Part shown: piece by piece, positions 50,977 to 57,983 of the stretch | Layout of the letters: the number at the start of each line of letters is the position of its first letter | Numbering within the stretch: position 1 is the first letter of the stretch | IMG/VR virus record: IMGVR_UViG_3300047564_006544 | Coordinates: 16,005-80,004 of that record | Source: a virus | DNA: 64,000 bases | Direction: 5' to 3' (one strand) | The notes under the pieces: model-generated | What the model was told of the DNA's origin: nothing | The model's database searches: none | What the model saw: the letters and a program-made list of their open reading frames with translations, nothing else | Made by a program: the position numbers and the translations under genes

Positions 50977-51726
50977 ATGGATAAAATAAAGAAGGGCCTT
51001 GGCTATATAAATATTATAGTATCAACTCTTATTTTAATCATTTTTAGCAAAGAGCTTTTAATTCCAAAAGACGGTCCAATTAGTATATTGGAAGAAAAAA
51101 GAAATTTTGCAGAAAAAAGAACTCTTCTAATAGAGTGGAAGACGGCAAGCTGGAGCGGCGTTTTATTTAAATCAGACAATAAATCTTCAAAAATTCTAAC
51201 GATAATACATGAAGATTCTATGAAAAAAATAAAAGAATCTGGAGATATAAGTCTAAAGATTTCAGATCGTGAAGGAAAAACTCATACTGCATCAATAAAA
51301 GCTTGGAACAATTGTAATGAGCTGGCTCTTTTAGAAATTTCTAGTGGATATACTGATTATACTAGTCCAATACATATGGAAAATAAACAGGAGAATTTAT
51401 CACAAGGTTTATTTTCATTTGGTCATCCACTTGGTCTAAACTTACATTATTCAGAAGGATATCTTAGTTCTACTGGAAATAAAATAAAACCATGTGGAAT
51501 GGTAACAAACGGATTTTCTGGAGGAACAGTACCTGGTCAGACAGGTTCAGGCGTTTGGAATAAAAATGGAGAGCTTGCTGGATTGATAGTTGCAACATCT
51601 GCAATGCCAGTAAAGTCATATGACTCAAGCGGAAATCAGTCAGGTGTTTCTGTCATTCCTGTTACATTTCTTGGAAGATTTGTTCCGGCATCAGAAATAA
51701 AAATATTTTTAAAAAAACTACTTTAG
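50977..51726 (+). CDS. Trypsin/HtrA-fold protein with altered catalytic triad, 249 aa
   Basis: Membrane-anchored (hydrophobic helix, residues 9-25) with a chymotrypsin/HtrA-like domain: SKILTIIHED holds the catalytic-type His78, NNCNELALLEI occupies the Asp site with Asn114, and PGQTGSGVW occupies the serine site with Thr189. A Thr could in principle replace Ser, but with Asn for Asp activity is doubtful. GAGG precedes the ATG. It is one of few plus-strand genes here. Perhaps a binding protein derived from a protease. Confidence 0.75.
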   Translation: MDKIKKGLGYINIIVSTLILIIFSKELLIPKDGPISILEEKRNFAEKRTLLIEWKTASWSGVLFKSDNKSSKILTIIHEDSMKKIKESGDISLKISDREGKTHTASIKAWNNCNELALLEISSGYTDYTSPIHMENKQENLSQGLFSFGHPLGLNLHYSEGYLSSTGNKIKPCGMVTNGFSGGTVPGQTGSGVWNKNGELAGLIVATSAMPVKSYDSSGNQSGVSVIPVTFLGRFVPASEIKIFLKKLL

Positions 51727-51936
51727 TGGCTTTGAGTTTAAATCATAAAGATAAACTATAACGTAATAATTTAATTGCTCTGCATAATTTAAAATATAAT
51801 CTATATTTTCTGATTCAAAACCTTTTATTATGCGTTGTTCTTCTGATAAATTTAATTTAGAAAATATTTCAATTACAGCATCACATTGAGCCGTACCACT
51901 ATATAATCTATGGTCTATTACTTTTTTTATCATCAA
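51718..51936 (-). CDS. Hypothetical protein, 72 aa
   Basis: Unknown helical protein. No clear ribosome binding site; overlaps the upstream 56-aa membrane gene by 29 bp and the plus gene end by 9 bp. Start uncertain. Confidence 0.5.
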   Translation of the reverse strand: MMIKKVIDHRLYSGTAQCDAVIEIFSKLNLSEEQRIIKGFESENIDYILNYAEQLNYYVIVYLYDLNSKPLK

Positions 51937-52078
51937 AATTAAAATAACATATTATTAGAAATAATAAATTAATTATTACAAATATTGTCCATGCCGTCCA
52001 AAATCTTTTTTTATCAATAATAATCCAAAATATGGTTCCAAATATTGGATTAAGTATTTCAAATAAAAGATCTTCCAC
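51908..52078 (-). CDS. Possible small membrane protein, 56 aa
   Basis: GTG start sharing a base with the previous stop, AGGA upstream. Contains WTAWTIFVIINLLFLIICYF, a clear membrane span. Its AT-rich codons make chance plausible, so confidence is low. Confidence 0.45.
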   Translation of the reverse strand: MEDLLFEILNPIFGTIFWIIIDKKRFWTAWTIFVIINLLFLIICYFNFDDKKSNRP

Positions 52079-52245
52079 TACATCCTATCTGTTATTATAA
52101 ACTCTAAAAGATTTTCAGGAACATAAAGCTCTTCTTTTTCTACACCAATCCAATCAACTGGATAAACTCGATATAGTGTTCCAACTTTTTCTAGAACATT
52201 TACTAAGATCCATGATTTATCAGGACAAATATATCTAGCTTGCAT
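52078..52245 (-). CDS. Small hypothetical protein, 55 aa
   Basis: ATG 52245 has AAAGGAG upstream. Beta-rich, begins MQARYICPDKSWILVNVLEK. Unknown. Confidence 0.65.
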   Translation of the reverse strand: MQARYICPDKSWILVNVLEKVGTLYRVYPVDWIGVEKEELYVPENLLEFIITDRM

Positions 52246-52246
52246 T

Positions 52247-52558
52247 CTACTCTCCTTTCTTAAGATCTATTAGTGCTTTTGCTAGCAGGCTCATTCCTTG
52301 AGCCTTTCTTTTATCTAATTCTTCAAAATATTCTGAAAGGCTCATCCCAAGTATTTGTAATGATTCAGACTCCATTATTCCAAATATTGAATTTGAAGAA
52401 TTAAATTTTACAAGAATTCCGTTGTTTAATTTCTTTTTTATTTCAAATTTAGAGCCAGCAGGAAACCTGGGATTTTTTCTTTCTGTTGGAATAAGAAAGC
52501 CACGAGATCCAAGCGGAAGGACTGAGCAATTTACAAGAATTTCATTTAGCTTATTCAT
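52247..52558 (-). CDS. Hypothetical protein, 103 aa
   Basis: Unknown; beta-rich first half (GSRGFLIPTERKNPRFPAG), helical C-terminus (MSLSEYFEELDKRKAQGMSLL). Coupled to the 55-aa gene with one base between. Confidence 0.7.
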   Translation of the reverse strand: MNKLNEILVNCSVLPLGSRGFLIPTERKNPRFPAGSKFEIKKKLNNGILVKFNSSNSIFGIMESESLQILGMSLSEYFEELDKRKAQGMSLLAKALIDLKKGE

Positions 52559-52596
52559 TTTGTTCTGCCTAAAAAAATAATACTAAAAAAAGAAGA

Positions 52597-52625
52597 GCCA
52601 CCAAGAGGTTTTATTTCTTGGTGGC
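52597..52625 (-). terminator. Terminator after the 37-aa lipoprotein gene
   Basis: GCCACCAAG (52597-52605) with CTTGGTGGC (52617-52625), then TCTTCTTTTTTT on the minus strand. Confidence 0.85.
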
Positions 52626-52627
52626 AA

Positions 52628-52647
52628 AACTTACTTATAAGTAAGTT
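52628..52647. repeat. Perfect 20-bp palindrome
   Basis: A complete self-complementary sequence with no spacer, AACTTACTTA and its mirror, overlapping the stop of the lipoprotein gene and right next to the terminator. Could be a protein-binding site or extra 3' structure. Confidence 0.6.
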
Positions 52648-52759
52648 ACTCTGCGCTATCTACAACAGATGTGCTGTCTGAGCTATCGCCCTTGTCTGCT
52701 GTACAAGCTGCGAGTGTTGCTACTGCTGCTACTAAAACCATGGTTACTAACTTTTTCAT
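52646..52759 (-). CDS. Tiny lipoprotein, 37 aa
   Basis: Signal peptide MKKLVTMVLVAAVATLAAC with lipobox LAAC, then a short Asp/Ser-rich tail. GGAG is upstream of the ATG, which overlaps the previous stop (ATGA). Probably lipid-anchored outside the inner membrane. Such phage lipoproteins often block superinfection; here this is inference. Confidence 0.75.
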   Translation of the reverse strand: MKKLVTMVLVAAVATLAACTADKGDSSDSTSVVDSAE

Positions 52760-52998
52760 TTTGTCTCCTCAATATTTTTTTGATCTTTTTTTACAATAAT
52801 TTTCCATATTTTTGGCCACCCTAACTCAAAACAAAAATGAGTTATATAACCAATAATATTAGAGACTATAGTCATTCCTATTACCACTTTTATTGAATGA
52901 AAATAAATATAATTTATAAGCATTGAGAGTGGTATTGAAAATACTATTCTCCATATTAGAACTTTCCAAAATATTTCTTTTTCAGAGGAATGTTTCAC
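52756..52998 (-). CDS. Small membrane protein, 80 aa
   Basis: Two hydrophobic segments (VLIWRIVFSIPLSMLINYIYF; VVIGMTIVSNIIGYITHF). The WR and HFCFELGW spacing resembles DUF2061 membrane proteins, tentatively. Coupled to the lipoprotein gene. Confidence 0.65.
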   Translation of the reverse strand: MKHSSEKEIFWKVLIWRIVFSIPLSMLINYIYFHSIKVVIGMTIVSNIIGYITHFCFELGWPKIWKIIVKKDQKNIEETK

Positions 52999-53017
52999 TC
53001 TATATAAAAAAATATTA

Positions 53018-53033
53018 GTCGGTGTCGTCCGAC
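53018..53033 (-). terminator. Possible terminator
   Basis: GTCGG/CCGAC, 5-bp stem, with a T-rich stretch on the minus strand. Weak. Confidence 0.45.
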
Positions 53034-53069
53034 CAACGCTGACATTTTAATTCTTCAGTGAAGTATTTT

Positions 53070-53336
53070 TTACTGAGCTGCAGTTGAGCTTGAAGAGCTG
53101 CTGCTTGACTGAGTTGCTGGGGCTGTAGTCACAGTTGAGGTGGTTCCAGCGGTGCTCTCAGTGGTAGAGGTTACTACTGAAGTGGTTCCTGCTGCATCAG
53201 TGGTTGCGGTTGCCTCGGTTGTTACTGCAGTTGTCTCAGTTGAAGTTGGTGTGGTTGCAGCCTCAGTTGTGGCTGGAGCCTCTACCTTCTCTGCTGTTGA
53301 GCAAGCAAGTAGTGCAGATAGTACTAATGTTAACAT
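53070..53336 (-). CDS. Ser/Thr-rich lipoprotein, 88 aa
   Basis: ATG 53336 chosen (AGGAG 5 bases upstream). Signal MLTLVLSALLAC with lipobox LLAC, then a low-complexity Thr/Ala/Ser/Val tail ending SSSSSSSSTAAQ. A flexible lipid-anchored stalk. With its own promoter at 53395-53423. Confidence 0.75.
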   Translation of the reverse strand: MLTLVLSALLACSTAEKVEAPATTEAATTPTSTETTAVTTEATATTDAAGTTSVVTSTTESTAGTTSTVTTAPATQSSSSSSSSTAAQ

Positions 53337-53363
53337 TTTAACTCCTATTTTGTCGTTTAAATC

Positions 53364-53391
53364 GCTGCAACGATGAATTTCGTTGGGCAGC
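53364..53391 (-). promoter_or_regulatory. 5' leader hairpin of the lipoprotein transcript
   Basis: CAACGA pairs with TCGTTG inside an outer GCTG/CAGC pair. It starts at the expected transcript end. Confidence 0.55.
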
Positions 53392-53394
53392 ATA

Positions 53395-53423
53395 ATAATA
53401 CCCTTGTCGGGTAATCCTGTCTA
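53395..53423 (-). promoter_or_regulatory. Promoter of the Ser/Thr-rich lipoprotein
   Basis: TAGACA (53418-53423), 17 bp, TATTAT (53395-53400). The -35 box resembles that of the promoter at 48341-48369. Confidence 0.55.
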
Positions 53424-53430
53424 AAAATTC

Positions 53431-53649
53431 TTATATCCTTTTTTGATCTGGATTATAAAAGACTACTGTTCTCCAGCCCTCGTAATTTAAAGGAATAAGC
53501 TTTCTAATTTCTTCTGATATTTCTTTTCCTTGAACATAAATCTCCAATATAGAGCCACCATCATCAGAAGATATTTTGGTTACAATGTCTTTATCACCAA
53601 ATTCTCCTAATATTAATTTTTCTATTTCTTCTGGTGATGGTTTTTTCAA
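53431..53649 (-). CDS. Hypothetical protein, 72 aa
   Basis: Unknown small alpha/beta protein (SSDDGGSILEIYVQGKEISEE). Overlaps the next gene by 4 bp. Confidence 0.65.
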   Translation of the reverse strand: MKKPSPEEIEKLILGEFGDKDIVTKISSDDGGSILEIYVQGKEISEEIRKLIPLNYEGWRTVVFYNPDQKRI

Positions 53650-53915
53650 ACCGTAAATACCTTTATTTTGTGTGCTATTATTTTTTCGCCTTGCTCCAAC
53701 TTTATTTTAACAGGCTCTGCCTCATACTGTTTTAATAAAACTATTATTGGTGAATTTGATTTTTGATCAAAAAAAACTTCAACCAATTTTCCCTTTATAT
53801 TTTGGCCAAAGGAATCTTTTATAGATATTTCTATAAAATCTGAGTCATCTAAAGATGATCTTAATTTCTCAACAAAGGCTTCTGATTTTGAGCTTATAAT
53901 TTTTTCTAACTTCAT
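53646..53915 (-). CDS. Hypothetical protein, 89 aa
   Basis: Unknown; beta-rich (KGKLVEVFFDQKSNSPIIVLL) with a helical N-terminus. Coupled to the 72-aa gene. Confidence 0.65.
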   Translation of the reverse strand: MKLEKIISSKSEAFVEKLRSSLDDSDFIEISIKDSFGQNIKGKLVEVFFDQKSNSPIIVLLKQYEAEPVKIKLEQGEKIIAHKIKVFTV

Positions 53916-53930
53916 GCTAGTGAAAAAAGA

Positions 53931-53938
53931 TATAAATA
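53931..53938 (+). promoter_or_regulatory. T4-late-like TATAAATA box
   Basis: TATAAATA followed by G, 45 bases before the 60-aa plus gene. The same TATAAATAG precedes the long plus gene at 58562. Confidence 0.5.
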
Positions 53939-53982
53939 GAAAATTGATATGCTAATAATATTTTCTTAAATTGGAGGTTAAT

Positions 53983-54165
53983 ATGTCAGAGCAGGTTAAA
54001 ATAAAAATTCCATTTGGTAAAGTTGCTGCATTTGCCGCAAGCCTAGTAGTAAAAGCTCGTGGTGGATTCACCAAAGAAGAGGGTCACCAGATTCTAGCTG
54101 AGTTCATGGAGCTTCTTGCTGACGTTCTTGTTGAAAACGCTGGTGCAGTAGCCGGAAAAAAGTAA
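53983..54165 (+). CDS. Small helical protein, 60 aa
   Basis: ATG 53983 has GGAGG upstream. Helical with a hydrophobic patch (GKVAAFAASLVVKARGG) and GC-richer codons than neighbours, hinting at strong expression. Own promoter box and terminator make it a single-gene unit. Unknown; possibly an abundant virion protein. Confidence 0.75.
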   Translation: MSEQVKIKIPFGKVAAFAASLVVKARGGFTKEEGHQILAEFMELLADVLVENAGAVAGKK

Positions 54166-54182
54166 TTTTATAAAATAAAATT

Positions 54183-54206
54183 GGAGGGCTTATGCCCTCC
54201 TTTTTT
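54183..54206 (+). terminator. Rho-independent terminator
   Basis: GGAGGGC (54183-54189) with GCCCTCC (54194-54200), then six T. Confidence 0.88.
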
Positions 54207-54207
54207 A

Positions 54208-54480
54208 TTAGCTCAATCTCTGAATTTCTCTCTGAATATACCAGAGAGCTTTTTGTAAATCCTCTACTTCTGTACCTTTATCTTTTAGTCCTGCTCTTGC
54301 AATATATTTTATTGCATTACCTCTACTGAAGTTTAGGCTCCAATCTTCAATGGCATCAATAACTTCAATTTTTCCTGAGTTATAATGGGCAGGATGATCT
54401 ACCTTGGCTGATTCCTTGCTGCTTTTTTGCACTACCTTTTTTTGTGAGCTATCATCTTCAAAAATATCATCTGAAGCCAT
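54208..54480 (-). CDS. DUF3310 protein, 90 aa
   Basis: Matches the DUF3310 phage family: DHPAHYNSGKIEVIDAIEDW, then RGNAIKYIARAGLKDKGT and EDLQKALWYIQREI. Its activity is not known; it is often near nucleotide genes. A disordered acidic N-terminus of about 25 residues is extra. Confidence 0.88.
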   Translation of the reverse strand: MASDDIFEDDSSQKKVVQKSSKESAKVDHPAHYNSGKIEVIDAIEDWSLNFSRGNAIKYIARAGLKDKGTEVEDLQKALWYIQREIQRLS

Positions 54481-54533
54481 TTTGCACCTCTAGATTGATA
54501 TTACCATCAAAAAAGAAGCCCCTTATATAAATA

Positions 54534-56048
54534 TTAATTTATTGATTCTTTCATTATTTTAAATGCTTCTGATGGTGTAGATGGTGGCGGATCTTCTTTT
54601 GATAGTGCATTTAATATTGGCTTTACATCCTCTGGAGTAAGTTCTTTTATTCTTGTTCCTGTCAAGTGAACTATATATTTTTGAATCATTTCTTTATCAG
54701 GATATTTCATTACAGAGTTTGGTGATATTGTATCCTGCTCAATATCTATATGAGTTGGATCATCTGGAAGCAGTATTCCTCTCGCGGCAAGAAGACTTCC
54801 TATTCTATCTATAATTATTCCTTTTTTATTTTCAGGCTGATCGACTCCTGTCCAGCCAGAAATTTCTTTTGCAAAAAGATCAGAAGATAAGTTTCCAGAT
54901 TCATCTTTTATGTTTGATATAAACTGCCTGAGATTTTTTCTTCCAAAATTAAAAGAAAGTCTTGTCAGGGAATCATACATACCTCTTGTTATTGGCGTAT
55001 CGCTATTTACTCCAACCTCATCAATTGTATGCCTTATGATATCATCAACTTTTACTCTGTTTGCATCCTCTTCGCTTATTCCTTTTTTCCACTTAATTTC
55101 TCTTCCATTTTTAAGAGTAATTACGCCTGAGCTAAGCTCCTCTGGAGTTAGCTTATGACCATATCCAATTGTCCATCCGACGCTTGTCTTGTCCTTATCT
55201 CTTGGCCATACCAATGACTTATCATCATTGTATACGTTTTTCTTGTATCCCTCATCTGTCTTTAGGCTACTTATTGCAATATCGGACATATCCATTCCGC
55301 CGACCGTGCCAACTTCATCTACAAAGTATTCTTTGCCTATTCTTCTTGCAAATTTTGCCATAACCTCTTTTAGATCTGGATAAGCAACTTCTGCTCGATT
55401 TGTATGAGGAAATAATTCTGATTGCTTTAGCTGCAAACCAGATTCTTCAAATACAAGATTTGGATTATATTCTTTTAAAAATTCAATAATTATATCTTTT
55501 TTGTTTTCAACTTGTATATTTGGATATAATTGATTTATTATATCATCAGTTTGTGTTCCGATTGGAAACTGTTGTTTTAGCTTTGTTAAGTTTGGAGATT
55601 CTTCAAGAGAAAAATCTGCAATTGCCTCTTCAATTTTTTCTTTTCCGCCAAAATTATATGCAGCACCACCAATAAGACTCAATCCAAGGAAGGCTCCAAG
55701 AAGCATTGATTTTATGCTGTTCTTTATAGCAGCAGCTTCTTTTCTGAATCCAAATCCTTGTAGCGCAGCCTTTGCTGCTTTTAGCTTTGAAAGCTTTTTC
55801 TTTAGGACTTCGCTTCTTTCCCCATAATCAAGATTCTTTCTAAAGAACTGAGGAACATCACCTTGTCCACCGCGAGGAAAAACATGATTATCGTCAGAAG
55901 AATTTTCATGTTTAAAATACTCAATCTGGCGAAGTCTTTTTTTTGCACTGCTCATTGAGCTATATGTTCCCATGTTTTTTCCTTTTTCAGAATAAACACG
56001 GAATTTGTTAGGGCCTATTTTTTTAATATAAGATTCTTTGATAAACAT
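54534..56048 (-). CDS. Phage lysozyme (GH24-like) with N-terminal extension, 504 aa
   Basis: Cleaves peptidoglycan. The lysozyme domain spans about residues 255-425: TDEGYKKNVYND with the catalytic Glu near 265, WTIGYGHKLT near 290, and SLTRLSFNFG with a later SGWTGV. The N-terminus has the phage segment KFRVYSEKGKNMGTYSSMSSAKKRLRQ (in parts: FRVYSEKGK, KRLRQIEYFKH), followed by one hydrophobic helix near residue 115 and a long linker. This long, modular form suggests a virion-associated lysozyme rather than a free endolysin. Confidence 0.88.
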   Translation of the reverse strand: MFIKESYIKKIGPNKFRVYSEKGKNMGTYSSMSSAKKRLRQIEYFKHENSSDDNHVFPRGGQGDVPQFFRKNLDYGERSEVLKKKLSKLKAAKAALQGFGFRKEAAAIKNSIKSMLLGAFLGLSLIGGAAYNFGGKEKIEEAIADFSLEESPNLTKLKQQFPIGTQTDDIINQLYPNIQVENKKDIIIEFLKEYNPNLVFEESGLQLKQSELFPHTNRAEVAYPDLKEVMAKFARRIGKEYFVDEVGTVGGMDMSDIAISSLKTDEGYKKNVYNDDKSLVWPRDKDKTSVGWTIGYGHKLTPEELSSGVITLKNGREIKWKKGISEEDANRVKVDDIIRHTIDEVGVNSDTPITRGMYDSLTRLSFNFGRKNLRQFISNIKDESGNLSSDLFAKEISGWTGVDQPENKKGIIIDRIGSLLAARGILLPDDPTHIDIEQDTISPNSVMKYPDKEMIQKYIVHLTGTRIKELTPEDVKPILNALSKEDPPPSTPSEAFKIMKESIN

Positions 56049-56074
56049 GCCCTATTTTGAAAAAGTAATAGAAA

Positions 56075-56100
56075 AGGCGGGAAGTTTTTTCTTCCCGCCT
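56075..56100 (-). terminator. Rho-independent terminator
   Basis: AGGCGGGAAG (56075-56084) with CTTCCCGCCT (56091-56100), then TTTTC on the minus strand. Ends the transcript of the 320-aa gene. Confidence 0.82.
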
Positions 56101-56109
56101 ATCTATTGG

Positions 56110-57072
56110 TTAGTAGCGATAGCGTCCTTTCCAATCGCTATAATCACCATCCTTCCTTGCTATACACTGCTCAACCAAGCGATTAAGACCAAGCTTTGAT
56201 GCTACAGGAGCAGCAAACATTAGGTCTTGACGCTTTAGGTGTGGAAGGATCATCTGTTGAACACCATAATCTTCACAGGAAGCAAACTTTCCAATTACAG
56301 ATTGTGGATAAGCAATTCGCTCTGTAATCATTTCATCTGGAAGTGATAGACGCTTTGTCTCCTCAATTCTTCTTGTAAAAATTCTTACAACTGACTGCTT
56401 GTTCTTTGCATGACCCGAGGAAACAAGCTCAGAGATAATATCCTCTGGAAATACACTACACTTCTCTGCAGAAGAAATAATATGATCCCTTTTGTCGGTA
56501 TATCCCTTGCTTCTTTCAACCCTAGACCACACCATAGAATAAAAGTCAGAGTCTTTTGATCTGGCAAGACCAGAATCTGTCCAGAACCTAACATTCTCCT
56601 TGTTATTCTCAATATAAGCTTGAGTTAGCCGCTTTGTATAATCAATTTCAAAGTTAGGATCATCAAGCAGAGTTGAGATATTTACCTTTGCTTGCTTTAT
56701 CTCAACTGAATCAGAATCATCTGGAAGCTTATTCCAAACATCTGTCAAGATGCCCTTAATAAACTCCTTATTTTCTGCACCAATTCCATTCTTAAATTTT
56801 GGAGAATAATAATCAGACCAGGTGTAGTATCGACAATAAAGCTCAAAGATTGAGCCTCTATTATCATAAAAGTTATTCCAAGTCCAAGCAAGAGCATTTG
56901 GATTCATCAAAATAGCAAATTCATTACCTCGCTCTCCTCGAGTATAATAGCTGTTATTATCACAAAAAATACTCTTAGCAGATGCTTTAAAAAGATCCAT
57001 TAGGGTTTGATGATCTGGCTGCCAATCAGAATCAACAGAAACAGTAGACAGAATATCCTTAAGTTGCGACAT
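56110..57072 (-). CDS. Hypothetical protein, 320 aa
   Basis: Not recognised. Aromatic-rich N-terminal half (WNNFYDNRGSIFELYCRYYTW), helical C-terminal half with repeat-like helices (KFASCEDYGVQQMILPHL; APVASKLGLNRLVEQC). No membrane segment. It follows the deaminase gene by 8 bp and shares its promoter. Confidence 0.75.
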   Translation of the reverse strand: MSQLKDILSTVSVDSDWQPDHQTLMDLFKASAKSIFCDNNSYYTRGERGNEFAILMNPNALAWTWNNFYDNRGSIFELYCRYYTWSDYYSPKFKNGIGAENKEFIKGILTDVWNKLPDDSDSVEIKQAKVNISTLLDDPNFEIDYTKRLTQAYIENNKENVRFWTDSGLARSKDSDFYSMVWSRVERSKGYTDKRDHIISSAEKCSVFPEDIISELVSSGHAKNKQSVVRIFTRRIEETKRLSLPDEMITERIAYPQSVIGKFASCEDYGVQQMILPHLKRQDLMFAAPVASKLGLNRLVEQCIARKDGDYSDWKGRYRY

Positions 57073-57080
57073 TTATACTC

Positions 57081-57459
57081 CTAATAGTTAAGAATTTCCT
57101 TTACCCAATTACCATCAGCATCAACATAATGAATCCTCTTGATTCCCGCACGACGAATATGGGTCATGCAGTATCGACAAGGACGAGAAATGCAAAGAGA
57201 ACCATCCTTTCTGAAGCGAGCAACCCAAAGAACGTCCCTTGAATTAGCCCTTGCCTTCTCAATTGCCTGCATTTCAGCATGACAGCAATAGGCAACTTCC
57301 TTCTTATCTGCAAAGAATCTACGAAACTTAGGAGAGGACTTCTCTCCGTTCGTTCCGTAAATGACGGTATTGCCTCGTGGAATCCACGCAATAAGATGAA
57401 ATGGCTGACCGTTAGAAAGAGCAGTTTCGCGAAGAAACTCCTAGAGACACCCTAGGCAT
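57081..57459 (-). CDS. CMP/dCMP deaminase-like protein with a frameshift
   Basis: Zinc deaminase fold: CCHAEMQAIEKA supplies HAE, and SRPCRYCMTHIRRAGIKRI supplies PCxxC, the full zinc site. A perfect ribosome binding site (AAGGAGG) leads to ATG 57459, but that frame reads only MPRVSLGVSSRNCSF and stops. The deaminase frame has no start codon upstream of HAEM and has a TAG just before EFLRETALSNGQPF. Joining them needs a +1 shift around 57440. Either a sequence error, a real mutation, or rare recoding. Confidence 0.7.
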
Positions 57460-57479
57460 GAAAACCTCCTTATATCGTT

Positions 57480-57492
57480 GAGCACCATGCTC
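57480..57492 (-). promoter_or_regulatory. 5' leader hairpin
   Basis: GAGCA and TGCTC with a 3-base loop, at the predicted 5' end of the deaminase transcript. Confidence 0.45.
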
Positions 57493-57498
57493 CCCTAT

Positions 57499-57526
57499 AA
57501 TGTACGCACCGCGAGGAAAAGGTCAA
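57499..57526 (-). promoter_or_regulatory. Class A promoter
   Basis: TTGACC (57521-57526), 16 bp, TACATT (57499-57504), then ATAGGGG; CGGTG just before the -10 box. Confidence 0.72.
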
Positions 57527-57560
57527 TTGATGAAGTAAAATTTTTTATATTAAGAAGATA

Positions 57561-57920
57561 TTAATCTGCTCGACCTTTGTTATTAAAGTTGCCCCCATAC
57601 TCAGCTACCATTCTTCCCCCAAAAGAATCGGTATGCATGATGTTTGTCGAACCCAAATGGCAAATCTTACCCTTGTTAAATCCGGTAGAGTTCTTGTAAG
57701 CCTTCATATAAGCATTGGCATTAGTCTTATTATCAAATCGCATTACAGTGATCATGGTTGTTTTTCCATCCCCTGCCCCAACCCCAATTGATACGGGTGC
57801 TCTTTCTGTCTTAAGAGAAACAACACAGTCAGAACACTCGTTGATCTTTCCGCCTACCATAATCTTCTCAGCGGACTTTGTATCAAACTCTTCGCCACAA
57901 TGAACGCAGGACTTAATCAT
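57561..57920 (-). CDS. Zinc-ribbon protein, 119 aa
   Basis: Starts MIKSCVHCGEEF and has NECSDC about 28 residues later, a four-cysteine zinc ribbon. The rest is a compact basic domain (TTMITVMRFDNKTNANAYMKAYK). ATG 57920 chosen over a GTG six bases before because GAGG fits it. Possible nucleic-acid binder; unknown. Confidence 0.75.
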   Translation of the reverse strand: MIKSCVHCGEEFDTKSAEKIMVGGKINECSDCVVSLKTERAPVSIGVGAGDGKTTMITVMRFDNKTNANAYMKAYKNSTGFNKGKICHLGSTNIMHTDSFGGRMVAEYGGNFNNKGRAD

Positions 57921-57938
57921 TCGCACCTCGACCCTATG

Positions 57939-57966
57939 AATATATCCACCGTGGGGCGAAGATCAA
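57939..57966 (-). promoter_or_regulatory. Class A promoter
   Basis: TTGATC (57961-57966), 16 bp, TATATT (57939-57944), then CATAGGG; CGGTG just before the -10 box. Short leader to the zinc-ribbon gene. Confidence 0.75.
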
Positions 57967-57983
57967 GTGTAGAACAAAAGTTT

